A stretch of DNA of 64,000 nucleotides from Poa pratensis (GCA_947311845.1 CAMZMU010000107.1:19241166-19305165); one strand, 5' to 3'; shown: positions 45,876 to 57,113, counted from the first letter of the stretch. Notes: generated by a model from the sequence alone, not told the origin. Numbers and translations: made by a program.

Positions 45876-46316
45876 ATGGCCAACCCTCTCCCCTCCACCG
45901 TCGTCAACGACGACGGCGAGCAAGACCATGAGTGTGAGAAGTGGATTCAACAAAGCGCACCATCCGTGCAAGGAGCACCTTACTGGCGGTCGATCCTGAA
46001 GGAGATCGTAGGGAGTGGATACAAGGAGCACCTTGCTGGCCGGACACTGGCCGGAAGGGATCTGAGCATGGATACACAAGGCAGTGCGCGTCCCGCGCGG
46101 GGCGACGACCACCCGATTACACGGTTGGTGCGTTTCCTACAAAGCGTACCTTTTCCGGACAACTTCAAGGGGCGCGCACGGAAGAAGGCAGGTCGCCAAG
46201 CATCGCTGGAAGGGCTGGTAGCCTCCGCCGCCGCCGCATGTAATAGGACGCCAACGTCAATTTGCTCTAGGTCATTAGGCTCTAGGATTAATGACAAATG
46301 TCATTTAGGCTTGTAA
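45876..46316 (+). pseudogene. VPPGC-module family remnant (paralogue 2)
   Basis: The first residues MANPLPSTVVNDDGEQ match MAHPLPSVTVDDDKP of paralogue 3, and the leader before the ATG is also similar (TATCCACTCTCAGATCC versus GTCCACTCTCTATCTCTG). Thereafter this 146-residue frame contains two copies of a GAPYW/GYKEHLAGRTL-like segment and lacks the VPPGC and PLPDIG blocks. I read it as a rearranged family member that kept its start and promoter side. A TATTAAAAC element lies near 45820. Confidence 0.45.
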
Positions 46317-46429
46317 TTGCTGCGTGTGCAATGTAATGATGCAAATCAGTTTGTTAAATGAATGAAATTTCGTTTTGGCGGTGCTTACTTCCTGTTTGAC
46401 TGCTTTGGTAGCCGACGGTGACGGGAGCC

Positions 46430-46525
46430 GGATCCTCTTACTTTACCTGACTTCGGGTCATTGACAGGTGGGACCTACTCCTGGCGGGACCCAGAAGTCA
46501 GTGACTCAAAGTTCGGGAAAAGTTT
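46430..46525. repeat. Foldback element related to 44569
   Basis: Arms GGATCCTCTTACTTTACCTG and the complement of GTCAGTGACTCAAAGTTCGGG, with loop near ACCTACTCCTGGCGGG. It matches the 44569 element in order of motifs but has diverged arms. It lies downstream of paralogue 3. Confidence 0.55.
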
Positions 46526-46696
46526 TAGTGGGCCACATGCATGTTATCAGAAAATAAGAGCTTTTTCATTCATTGCAGGTACACCTTACAAAGTAACCTC
46601 TAATCTTAACCTGAAATAAGATTTAATTAAGCGGTTGTCGAGATAGAACTATAGAAGCTGCGATGGCTAGCTAGCACCAACAACGCCTCGAAGGCT

Positions 46697-47410
46697 AGGA
46701 GCTGCATGCATCGCAGTGGCGGCCGTCCTCGTCTTCCGACATCACGACTTCGTCTTCCGAAAGGAAGAAGTTCCCACGGACACGGAGTCCCATCTTAGCC
46801 TTGCTTGGCGCCCAGTCTTCCGGCACCTTGCAGTCGGGCGGCAGAGGGATGTCTTGTAGTCCGAGGAAGTGCGCCTCTCGGAGAGTCAGCAGGCGGCGGG
46901 GGCCAGGCCCGAACCACACCCTTGACCGGGCAGTTCGTAGCGTATGCCACTGATTCTCATGTAGGTCTTCGGGGCGGGATCCTGTCCGGTCCGGCAGAGC
47001 GCGAGGACTTCCTCGATCGTGCGCCCCTTCCAGAAGCGCCACCTCTCGTCGTGAAGAAGAGCATCGCCATCACCGTGCTCGACCTGCTTCTCCCGCTCGG
47101 CCGCCAAGATGGCCGGCCAGCACGGGTTGCCATGTCCGAACACCTCGTCGGATTTGAGGGCGTCGGGTAGCTGACTCCGCCTCTGGAGGATGAGATAGAT
47201 CATCTCATCGGAGCCGATGTCGGGGAGCGGGCAGACGACCCGCCCGTCCAGGCTGATGTCCCAGCCGGCCGGCAGCCGGCAGCCAGGAGGGACTAGGAGC
47301 CCATTGCTCAGGAGCTCCTCGACGACTTCCACTCCAAGGTTGCGCGGCCACACCCAACCGGGCGTCGGCTTGTCGTCGTCGACGGTCACTGAGGGGAGAG
47401 GGTGAGCCAT
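46697..47410 (-). pseudogene. VPPGC-module paralogue 3, probably frame-broken
   Basis: From ATG 47410 (MAHPLPSVTVDDD) the frame encodes the same order of blocks as paralogue 1: WVWPRNLGVEVVEELLS, LLVPPGCRLPAGWDIS, CPLPDIGSDEMIYLIL, WPAILAAEREKQ and WRFWKGRTIEEVL. It stops at 46886. A second frame downstream (to 46697) continues with FLGLQDIPLPPDCKVPEDWA, a second degenerate copy of the VPPGC motif, and an acidic tail (LSEDEVVMSEDEDGRHC). Either an unrecognised intron or a 1-base shift joins them. No known domain, signal peptide or membrane segment. Confidence 0.55.
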
Positions 47411-47658
47411 CAGAGATAGAGAGTGGACTGGAATGGGGATGTGCAAACTATGCTAGCTCCTTGGTGGTTCTTATTAGGGGGCGCGGCGCTTGGTGCGTGC
47501 ATTGACGACGGGAGGGGGTAGGTTCACGCATTGACGCCTGCAGTGAGAGCCTACACAACGGACCGTTTACCTTAACTTTTTTTACCGAAATCGAATGGGG
47601 TAGATCAGTGGACTTATTTCCTTGGTTGTGTTTGCCTAGGCCACATAGGAAAATTTTG

Positions 47659-49161
47659 AGGTTTGGTGAGGTTTTGGACAAATTCATGTTGCAAATCTCA
47701 AACCACCTCTCTTCACCCATGAGAGTTCATCGTTTGAGATGTGAGATTTCATACCATATTGAAGCATTTGTTGTTTAATATGTATCTAGACCTTGTTTAT
47801 CAGTTGTACCTGTTAGTACATGACAAAGTAAGACCATGTGCACTGGATTTTCATTTTTTGATTTTTTTTGAATATTTTACGATTATTTCAAATTCGATCG
47901 AACTAAAGGTCAAATCAACATTTAAACAAGTTTTAAACACCAAAATGAAAAACTAAGCCTGGATCATTCCTAGACACATCAAAATGAAGGTTTGGTGAGG
48001 TTTTGGACAAATTCATGTTGCAAATCACAAACACTCTCTTCACCAATGAGAGTTCATAGTTTGAGATGCGAGATTTCATACCATATTGAAACATTTGTTG
48101 TTTAATATGTATCTAGACCTTGTTTATCAGTTGTAGCTGTTAGTACATGACAAAGTAAGACCATGTGCACTGGATTTTCATTTTTTTTGATTTTTTTTTG
48201 AATATTTTACGATTATTTCAAATTCGATCGAACTAAAGTCAAATCAACATTTAAACAAGTTTTAAACACCAAAATGAAAAACTAAGCCTGGATCATTCCT
48301 AGACACATCAAAATGAAGGTTTGGTGAGGTTTTGGACAAATTCATGTTGCAAATCACAAACCACCTTTCTTCACCCATGAGAGTTCATAGTTTGAGATGC
48401 GAGATTTCATACCATATTGAAGCATTTGTTGTTTAATATGTATCTAGACCTTGTTTATCAGTTGTAGTTGTTAGTACATGACAAAGTAAGACCATGTGCA
48501 CTGATTTTCATTTTTTTTATTTTTTGAATATTTTATGATTATTTCATATTCGATCGAACTAAAGGTCAAATCAACATTTAAACAAGTTTTAAACACCAAA
48601 ATGAAAAACTAAGCCTGGATCATTCTAGACACATCAAAATGAAGGTTTGGTGAGGTTTTGGACAAATTCATGTTGCAAATTAATCACAAACCACCTTTCT
48701 TCACCCATGAGAGTTCATAGTTTGAGATGCGAGATTTCATACCATATTGAAGTATTTGTTGTTTAATATGTATCTAGACCTTGTTTATCAGTTGTAGTTG
48801 TTAGTACATGACAAAGTAAGACCATGTGCACTGGATTTTCATTTTTTTGATTTTTTTGAATATTTTATGATTATTTCAAATTCGATCGAACTAAAGGTCA
48901 AATCAACATTTAAACAAGTTTTAAATACCAAAATGAAAAACTAAGCCTAGATCATTCCTAGACACACCAAAATGAAGGTTTGGTGAGGTTTTGGCAAATT
49001 CATGTTGCAAATCACAAACCACCTCTCTTCACCCATGAGAGTTCATAGTTTGAGATGTGAGATTTAATACCATATTGAAGCATTTGTTGTTTAATATGTA
49101 TCTAGACCTTGTTTATCAGTGTAGATGTTAGTTCATGACAAAGTAAGACCATGTGCACCGG
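47659..49161. repeat. 329-bp tandem repeat array, about 4.6 copies
   Basis: Unit starts (AGGTTTGGTGAGGTTTTGG) lie at 47659, 47988, 48317, 48643 and 48976, giving periods of 329, 329, 326 and 333. The copies are very similar, with small indels, and the last is incomplete (ends near GTGCACCGGATC). The unit is AT-rich, non-coding, and contains AAATTCGATCGAACTAAAGG. Confidence 0.97.
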
Positions 49162-49685
49162 ATCATGTTCTTTAGTATGAAAAATAAGAGACTGTTTATC
49201 GTCTATAACCTAATTTTTTGCTTTTGAAATAAGTAGGATATATAAAGTAATATTTAAAGAATACAATCCTTGTGAAATTAGCCAGTTTTGCTTTAAAAGA
49301 AATCCTTTCATGGACTGGGCCAACATGGCACAACCAACTCTAGCCATTTGACTGTTTAACGTCAATAACCTTTTTTTTTTGTTCAAATAAGAGATCTAAA
49401 CTCTAACATCAGCGCGCCAAATCTCAAATCTACACTGAAATGCCCTCACATGGGTCCCACTCGTCAGCATCACAGACCGCCGCGCTACTCGCCCCCACTC
49501 GGCTGCTCCTCCACTGAAAGCGACCACTCTGCCCAGCGCCTCCACTTCGCCCACTCAGCTAGCTACTCCCCCCACCCCCACCCCACCCCACGGCGGCGCC
49601 CTCCCTTCCCCGTTCTCGGCGAAGTCCTCAACCAACGACTGGTAAGTGCTGATCCCCTCCGTTCCCCATCCTCAACCCCACGATG

Positions 49686-49757
49686 CGATCTAGGCTAGAT
49701 TCTGCGGATCTAGGCTAGATTCCGGTGGATGTAGGCTAGATTCCGGCGGATGTAGGT
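49686..49757 (+). repeat. Short tandem repeat upstream of a coiled-coil gene
   Basis: Three to four copies of a 20-21 bp unit GATCTAGGCTAGATTC followed by CGGCG-like sequence, in the presumed leader of the gene at 49789. Confidence 0.8.
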
Positions 49758-49788
49758 CACCGTTGATGTTTTTAGGTCACCACAGGCC

Positions 49789-50385
49789 ATGGATTTTGCT
49801 CACGCTACCGTCACAGGTCCCTCGGAGATCGCTTCCCCCACCCAGATGGACAACCACGTAGACAATTTGAGGAAGATCGCATTGTCCATTCTTCAGATAG
49901 TCGAGGTAAATCTTATAGAAATTATTATCTCCTTTGGCCTCGTAGTTACTCTTAGGTTGGCTATAGAACTTCAGTCGAGGCTGCAACTTCTGTAGCATGT
50001 GGCCTGATGAAATTCATAACTGGATGCAGGCTGTTGAAGTTGAAAAACTCACGAAGACTAACTGGGACCGTTTGTACGAGAGGGATACAGCCTTGGCCGA
50101 GTGGAGAGGGTGCAGAAAGCTAAGTCAGCACTCGAGTTGGAACGTGAGGAAAGCTGTAGGAACATCCGCACCTTGACAAACACGCTTAATTATGAGCTGC
50201 TTAATTGTAAGGCAGTTCTGGGAGAAGCCAAAGTGGGGTGCGAGAGTATATTCACTCTGTTGGAGAAGAAAGCTGCAGAAGCCACGGTATCTGATATCCC
50301 ATCTGATGATATTGTGCACCCTCCTAGAGTCAAGAGATCTAAGAAAAAAAAAACACTCGTAGAGGTCACAGTCAAACTGAGGTAA
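49789..50385 (+). pseudogene. Coiled-coil protein gene 1 in CACTA
   Basis: Exon 1 (49789-49905) encodes 39 residues starting MDFAHATVTG and ends at a GTAAAT donor. Exon 2 (from 50030, acceptor GGATGCAG) continues VEVEKLTKTNWDRLYERDTA. A 1-base shift near 50100 then leads into a long charged coiled coil (VQKAKSALELEREESCRNIR) and a basic end (RVKRSKKKK) at 50385. No catalytic motif. Architecture (short exon 1, coiled coil) resembles genes 2 and 3 nearby. I infer CACTA accessory (TNPA-like) or captured host genes; neither is proven. Confidence 0.45.
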
Positions 50386-50389
50386 AACT

Positions 50390-51400
50390 GTTGTTTGCCT
50401 TAACTGTGGTAAAACTACCTTGCTCTTTAATTAGATTGTGTCAACCTGCTATGCAAAGATTACTCTCCAGTTCATATTATGCGCCGATGATTAAACTCTA
50501 CACTTTATGTTGATGAGATTGTCAGCATTTTACCTAGTATTGTGTACAACCACATTTGTTCTGCATTTTCCAAGAAAAATGTTCGATAATCTCATCAATT
50601 TGTGTGATTCTTTACTATGAGGCCCCAATATGATTTTCCCTTTGCTTGGGCAGATTTTTCTGTACCGTGGAATCATTTCTTTGCATTCTGTGTGTGCTTG
50701 TAATTATGAGGCTATTTTTCTTGATGTTCATTGCTAAACATTTATGCTTGACCCTTTAGTTCCAACACTTGGAAGTTCATGGTGTGCTCTGTTCATTTGA
50801 GGCATGTATTTGATTGTGTGTCGTGTTGTGTGTCATTTGTACATGATTAAAATGCCGATGATTAAAATGTTATGGCACCATGTGATTCGGGGGTGGCGCC
50901 GGTGAGCCTTGTATATGCATGAATACATATTTTGTGCATTCTACTTGGCTCGCCAACTCCATCCCTGAAAAGTGTCCAATCAAACTATATATGAGGCATG
51001 CTTTTGAATTGGCCCTTCTTGATTTGTGTGTCATTATATGAGACTTAACATCTTTTGCACCCATTTAACGGACATGTGTGACACTTTTTTGTAGGGTTTG
51101 CCAAACCGTGGACGTGGCTTTGGAAGGGTTGCAAAACACACAAAAACCCTATCGGTGATGTGAACCTCTGGAGGCGGTTTCGGTGTCCTGTGTAGCTAAG
51201 TAGAATAGTTTAGTTAACCTGGTATTCGGTTGATCCTGATGTGAGCCTGTTGTGCCGCTGCTTTGAACCTGTTGTGAACCGGTTGTCCACTTTTGTGATG
51301 GTGATTTGGAAATGAAGCTTTGGCCGCTAAAAAAGAGCACCTCGACTAGCAGATATCAAGATGGCTATGCGAGAGAGCGCTTAGATAATTGTATTATCTT
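50390..51400. other. AT-rich DNA inside CACTA
   Basis: No gene, repeat end or RNA recognised. At 51190-51290 a few diverged copies of a GTTGTG/GAACCTGTT-like word occur. Confidence 0.4.
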
Positions 51401-52436
51401 CTAGTTCTTACATGTTTTCAAACTGGAAATGGGGATAGCCCGATTTACAAGTGAGACGGAGCTTCTGCACTTCTCTCTCAGGTTATGGATTAATTTTTTT
51501 GATGATGCTATGTCATCTTGCAACTTCTTCACTTCTCCCTGAGCCGTCAGTTTAGCCTCTTGGCTGGCAATGGCCGATTGCATTACAAGGAGCTGTTCCT
51601 TTACCATCTCGATACTCTCAAGATGAAGGTTTTCACACTGCATCTGGAGGTTCTTCTTATCTTCCAAAAGCTCCTTGATCAGGCCTTTCGCCTTGTCATT
51701 TGTTTCATTACTCTTATTGTATAGCATCTTCCAGCCGGCTACCTCCTTCTGTAGTTTGGTATGGTTCGCACGAAGGTTTGCTACTTCATTCATAATGTTT
51801 TGGGACGCCCTCTTCTTTACATCCAAAGCAACACGGAGGCGTTCAAGCTGTTTTTTCAGGACCTTGTTATCCTTCAGTAGCGTGGCGCACCACTGATTTC
51901 GATGGCCTCCTTGGCTTCAATCCTAGCCCTGGCTTCCTGCAGGCAGTTCATAATTAGTAGTGAGATTAGTCCGAATATGAGGATAGAACAAAAGAATGGA
52001 TAGTTCAGACCTCGCTGTGCTGGAGAGCGAGGACGACCTTCTCGAATGATTGTTTGTCTCCCGCTAGGCCATTCGTGCTTTGTTCTTGGTCGGGATTGCC
52101 GATGTCCGAGCGCTGGCTCTGAGATATGTACAAGTGACTTCAGTTTGATGGATATTGGGACATGTTTGTACCAAAGAAATAATACTTCATAGATATTTAA
52201 ACGTACCGGCCATCTTCTTGGGCGTGCTGATTTGGGATCAAACTCGAGGTGGAGTTATCGCCCGTCTTCATGTTCTTGCTCAGAGATAGCGGGGTTTTGG
52301 CCTCCGTCAGAGGACAATCTTTGTCGCCGCCATCTTCTTGATCCATTTGACGCATCTGCTTTCGGCGTTTTGCCTCCTCAGCCTTCGTCGCAGCTATCTG
52401 ATGCTTCCGGCTTGAAACTTGACGACGCGAGGACAT
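51401..52436 (-). pseudogene. Coiled-coil protein gene 2 in CACTA
   Basis: Starts at ATG 52436 (MSSRRQVSSRKHQIAATKAE, a basic N-terminus). It continues through small exons near 52120-52010 (LAGDKQSFEKVVLALQHSE) and 51935-51850. The last exon (from about 51880 to TAG 51401) encodes NKVLKKQLERLRVALDVKK followed by about 140 residues of heptad-patterned, Lys/Glu/Leu-rich coiled coil. A 1-base shift separates the EAKEAIEI frame from the last-exon frame near 51890. No enzyme motif. Likely a nuclear or structural coiled-coil protein; role unknown. Confidence 0.5.
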
Positions 52437-52950
52437 GGCTGGTGGTATGTAGAAATGGGTTATTCTCCGCTGAGTGGTGGCGAGTGGGAAGATGGTGAAT
52501 AGTGGAACGACGTAGACGTGCTCTGGCAGTGCTAGTTTAATAGGTGGCAACCGTCTCCTGCCATTCACCGCGAATCTGGTCCGTCCATTTAGAATCAACG
52601 GGCTAAGGCAGATGTCTTACCATCGAAGACTTGCACGGAAGCCGATTGATAAAGTTATTCACTGCGGGCTGTTGATTGGACGGCTTAGATTTTTTTCTTT
52701 CAGAGACGGGGTTGTTGAGCAGTTACTCACCAAGTTCTCTCCACCTTGTTTTTCAGTCATACGGTCAAAGCGGTTGTGAGCCTCAACTCTCGATGACAGG
52801 TGGGGCTAGCCATCCGCGAGTGAAATGGCAAACGGATAGACACGCGCATACAAGTTGCTGATACATGATTGTTTAAACAAATAAATAGAAAAGGCAGATC
52901 ATATGTGCATACAAAATCTGTGCACCCAATTTTCAAGCAAGAACACCCTA

Positions 52951-53516
52951 CTAGCCTCGCTTGGCCATCTCCGCCTCCAGGCGCTCCCTCTCTAGGAGCT
53001 GGGCTTTCTTGGCCTTCTCGACCTTCTTGTCGAGGCGCTTCTTCTCCACACCATAGCTTCGTTGCGGAGGAGATAAGCTTCCTTCCGCGCAAGCTGGACT
53101 TCCAGCTCGAGGGCTATGACCTTCCGATTAAGGTCAGGTTGTTGTTCACCTGCTCCTTCAGATGGTCGGACATCTTCGTCACGATGTCCGTGGCCTTCTC
53201 GACCTGCGACCCAGCTTCCATCGCCTTGTCCATGTACTCACAAGCTTTCTTCAAGGCAGCAACTAACTGCTCACGTAGTTCATCAACAGTCGTCGTCAGG
53301 TCGGCGATCACCGACCGCTCCGCCGGCGTCAGCTCCTCGGAGGCAGAACTGTCCATGCACAAATTAGATGCAGTCAATATCGGCCGGAAGATGATGTCAG
53401 TGTACCACTTTGAACAGATCGACATAAAGATGCAACAAGGAGGTAAACAACCGGATCAATACAAAACTTATCCACATCTACCTCATGGAAGCAGATCGCT
53501 TGCGCGGTGAAGCCAT
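52951..53516 (-). pseudogene. Coiled-coil protein gene 3 in CACTA
   Basis: Exon 1 (53482-53516) encodes MASPRKRSASM; exon 2 starts at 53348 with SSASEELTPAERSVIADLTT. A coiled coil follows (ELREQLVAALKKACEYMDKA ... DIVTKMSDHLKEQ). Two single-base shifts near 53113 and 53050 then displace the remainder, which continues ALELEVQLARKEAYLLRNEA and KKRLDKKVEKAKKAQLLERE to TAG 52951. The frames line up end to end, so the gene was intact recently. No known domain. Confidence 0.5.
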
Positions 53517-53929
53517 GAATGGAGTAAACGACGAGCATGTTTTTCGAAGAGTGTGGGCACTGTGATGTATCGACGATGAAGTACGAAGGGGAGGCGGTCA
53601 GCACCTCTATTTATGGAGCCCGGGGATCTGAGGAGGCGGGTGTGGAAGTCATGGCGACGCCACGTTCCCACGTATTCGTTTCCCACGCCCCCTCAACTAC
53701 ACTTTCCCCACGCCTTATTTATCTAAGCGTGAGTAACTATGAGCCTCAACCCTCGATGACAGGTGGGGCCCAGCCAACAAACACTCGGTCGTTGCTAAAA
53801 AATTTGGTCAGAACTATCTGACAGATGGGCCTGGAGCCAACATGTAGAAACAGCCCACTTACGCAAACAAGGTCGTAAATTACAACAGTGTATGATAGGT
53901 AGGGTCCAGGATCTAACCGTCGTGCTCGT

Positions 53930-54215
53930 TGCGAGTCAACGAGTCATACAAGGACACCACCTGGCGAGCGACGAAAAATTCGCGACGTTCTACGTGACTA
54001 AGAACTGTTTCGTCGTAGAAAACTGGGCTCAAGTTTGCATAATGGGCCGGGGACGAAAATCCACGACGTAAAGTACGTGGAACGTCGCGAACCGAAGGCC
54101 CATGAATGAAAGAACCAAAACGTCGCGAGCAAAATCAGCTTTTCGACCCACCGCGATGGAAACACACGACGTTACACGAACGTCGCCGAAAAAACGTCGA
54201 GGATCGCCGGATTTT
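53930..54215. repeat. CACTA right subterminal repeat region
   Basis: Dense CGACGT, ACGTCGC and CGTCGTAG words, several palindromic with the left subterminal region, ending at the terminal CACTA inverted repeat. Confidence 0.75.
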
Positions 54216-54226
54216 TGGTAGTGTAT

Positions 54227-54672
54227 GTATCGACCAATATAAATTAAATATATTTGCTAGCGCAAGATTCCATAGAAGTACACTTTATCCTAATGGTCGT
54301 TCATGCTATTGTAGGCCGTCCTTTAAAAAAGTACATATGGAAGTAGTGATGAAGCCAATTTAGAACGACATGGACGCTGGTCTTTTCTAAAATGGCAGAT
54401 GAAAAATAATGTGAAATATAAATTAGCATTTGATCATGTATGAGGTCCTGCCGTGTGGAATGGAAAAGATGGTATGAGGTAAAATACTTTGGTCATGGAT
54501 ACACTGTAGTTGTAGGTACTGGCAACTTTCTGAGCTACCATGTCGTCATGCACTGTCATGCATATTCTATAGTGGTCAAAGTGTTGACACATACATTGCC
54601 ACGTGCTATACTATAGAGTGCTTCAAAAATATATATGACCATTGATTGGAGCCAATTGAGGGTATTCCTAGC
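54227..54672. other. Unassigned DNA right of CACTA
   Basis: AT-rich, no gene recognised. It may be a decayed 5' part of the MULE fragment that follows. Confidence 0.35.
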
Positions 54673-55281
54673 TGGCCAATCTCTCCCAGGCCAAGGCCAC
54701 TTCCACCAATGTATGGCGTAATGCCTGGTAGGCTAGTGGGGAGAGGAGAAGGGAACCGCATGAAAAACCCAAAACTTCAAATGTTTCAAATATGTCAAGA
54801 ACTGGTACAAAGATAAAATGCTCTTCTTGCAAAGAATACGGGCACAATAAGTAAAGAAGAAGGCAGCTGCAGCAGCATCAACTAGGACAGAACCATCAAC
54901 TCAACATATGCATGATAAAGATACGGTATACATCTTTTATATTTGCACAAGTTATTTATATCTTATTTTTGTTTATATCTCCCGAAGGTGCCCACTCTGT
55001 TTATTTGTCTACAATTTATACTTTATCTAACTAGTAATATTTCTTGATTAAATTTGTAGACTTCAATGCTTCTCAGAAGAGAGAGGGCAGTAGGTACTGC
55101 CAGATCAGCATTGCAACTTGGCCCTGCTGCTATCAGCTTGAATTCACAGGACCAGCCCTCACAAGCTTCTTCATCTGTAACATACATCAATTCTGGGAGT
55201 GCTAGTGCAAGGGCCTTCGTACAAGAGCCAAGGGAAAAGACGAAGAAGAAGCCTCTGCCGTTGCTGCTCCAAGAAGATTAA
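54673..55281 (+). pseudogene. MULE transposase C-terminal fragment
   Basis: Encodes PPMYGVMPGRLVGRGEGNRM, the linker after the SWIM domain, then after a 1-base shift RTGTKIKCSSCKEYGHNK, a CxxCx4H zinc knuckle typical of mudrA proteins. After an intron a last exon from 55060 gives a Ser/Ala-rich, basic tail ending at TAA 55281. It is a different lineage from the MULE at 11122 (different linker). The catalytic core is absent and no terminal repeats were found. Confidence 0.75.
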
Positions 55282-55480
55282 GTAGAAAACTAAAATACAT
55301 GAAAAGAAGCTGTTGCAAGCTTGTTAATTAATTTCTTTTTATGGTTGATACTTAGACTAAATTTATGTTGTGTTCAGCTGATACTTAAATTCAGCAAAAC
55401 ACTGAAGATTATTTCTGTATCCTGAGACTAATTCTCTGTAACCTGGGACTACTTCTTGTCTCTCTGGAGCAAGCGCTTGG

Positions 55481-55921
55481 GGATTTTTTACAAATATGAC
55501 CCTCTGCCCAGTGTAATTGGCAAAAATAACCCCCTTTGAGTGTGATTGCCAAAAATGACCTGGCGGGAAGCTATTTAAGCGACACGTGGTACTTCCCTCC
55601 ATGTGGGGTGGCGGGAAGTAACCTATGGCAACACGTGGCACTTCCCTCCATGTGGGGTGGCGGGAAGTACCATGCCACATCGACAGCCAGCGTGGCCTCT
55701 CGCCAGCAGACGCCATGGGGCCCACCACTTCCCGCCGACGACAGCGGCGAGATGGACATCCCGCCAGTCCACATGGAGGGAAGTACTTCCCGCCACCTCA
55801 CATGGAGGGAAGTGCACGTGTCGCTTAAATAGCTTCCCGCCATGTCATTTTTGGCAATCACACTCAAAGGGGTTATTTTTGACAATTACACTGGGCAGAG
55901 GGTCATATTTGTAAAAAAATC
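55481..55921. mobile_element. Mutator-type foldback MITE
   Basis: 441 bp with inverted ends of about 80 bp (GGATTTTTTACAAATATGAC ... GTCATATTTGTAAAAAAATC), flanked by a perfect 9-bp duplication AGCGCTTGG (55472-55480 and 55922-55930). The interior repeats ACTTCCCTCCATGTGGGGTG at about 55591 and 55640, with inverted counterparts on the right side, so it folds into nested hairpins. Confidence 0.95.
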
Positions 55922-55984
55922 AGCGCTTGGCGAGGTCGATTCTGATTGTGCCCAGCAGTCCGTCGCAAGCGTCGACGCATTCAC

Positions 55985-56290
55985 AGTAGCTCCACACAGA
56001 GCATACCTTCAGGCGCGGAGTCGAGCGGGACGGCGAGGACGTCCCGCAAGGAAGCTTCTCCCCATTGGCGCCCATTGAGCGCGGCCATCGCGGCCCTCGC
56101 GGAGGACGGCTCGCGGAACCGGACGTCAACGCGCGCCGCTTTCGTCGGGGGAACTGACACCCACGAGCTCCCCGAAGGCGCCGAAGGCCGCGGCGACCTC
56201 GTCACGGGTCAGCCAGAGGGCAGGCGGCGGGCGACGCTAGGAGCGGGAGACGCGGCGATGTACTCGGCGAGCGGCGGCGGGCGCGTGTAC
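55985..56290 (-). pseudogene. RRM-like gene fragment
   Basis: The minus strand reads ALWLTRDEVAAAFGAFGELV, then in a shifted frame RVDVRFREPSSARAAMAALN followed by GRQ, the pattern of an RNA-recognition motif (beta1-alpha1 and beta3-alpha2). A CATATAAGG promoter-like word lies just upstream (near 56297) and a donor-like GTATGC near 56003. The Mutator MITE sits in the presumed intron or downstream part. Frame broken; no start codon in frame. The assignment is from motif pattern only. Confidence 0.45.
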
Positions 56291-57113
56291 CCTTATATGG
56301 CCGGAGATCGAGTAATAGTAGGAGGAGCGGAGAGGAGAGCCAGAGGTTGACGAAGGATAGAGGATTTTGACCCTGGGTGCTGTCGGGGTCGAGTCGACCC
56401 GGTTCTTTACCGATTGGACCAATAGTGCCCGATTTAGGAAGTTCAAGGTCAATTTTGAGCCACAAAAAGATCTTGGACGAATACTGAACTTTTCCAAAGT
56501 TAGAGGACGAAAAATGGACTTTTTTTCGTGTACAAATCATACTCTTTTGGTTCTTTAGCAATTTATTTAGATTAGACTTCAGCAACGCTGGCACTCATTC
56601 TTCAAAGTTCACACTGCACTCCATGTACACTCAAGTACTCAACCGACTAGTCACGTTCCTCCAACAAGAGGTATATACACAGCGCAACATCTAGCGAGAA
56701 CCATGACTCGAACTCCTACGCCTGTATGAACCTGGCCGGAAACCACTTGGTGAAGAGGCGGCGCTTCAGTAGCATTGCCAGCATGAAAGCAAAGTAGCAA
56801 GGAACCTGCAGTAACCCGGCCAAAACGTACCTGCATAGAATTACCCTAAGATCATAATTCTGGTTGTTTCGACTGAACAAAAATGTAAGACAAAGATGTG
56901 AATAATTCATTACCATAGTGGTGCGAGGTGAGCCGATAAATCGAGGAAGGGGTACGGCCACCTGGTAATTTTGACATCACCGTTAATTTTCTTTCTTTCG
57001 ATTAGTACTCCAAATGTTATTTACCTACTTTAGGAAGGAAATGAAGCTGTAGATATTTTCTTACCAGTTTATTGCCGAGAATATGTGGACAGCCCATTGG
57101 AAGAGGACGTAGG

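Larger units (their letters stand above)
36777..54223. mobile_element. 17.4-kb non-autonomous CACTA transposon
   Basis: The left end is CACTACAAAAAATTCGG and the right end, reverse-complemented, is CACTACCAAAAATCCGG. The 3-bp duplication TAT flanks both (36774-36776 and 54224-54226). Subterminal regions (about 36825-37760 and 53930-54215) are dense in CGACGT/ACGTCG words in both orientations, as expected for CACTA transposase-binding sites. A TNPA-like coiled-coil gene fragment is present near the left end. I find no TNP2-type transposase, so mobility would depend on another element. The interior holds unrelated gene-like cargo, satellite-like arrays and smaller elements. Confidence 0.95.

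Noticed and set aside
47659..49161. Regular repeats considered as a CRISPR array
   Set aside because: Units are 329 bp with no separate spacers; this is an ordinary tandem array in a plant genome.
49450..49698. 82-residue frame before the coiled-coil gene 1
   Set aside because: Pro/Ser/His-rich composition with a C-rich leader and no splice link to the gene; treated as leader DNA.
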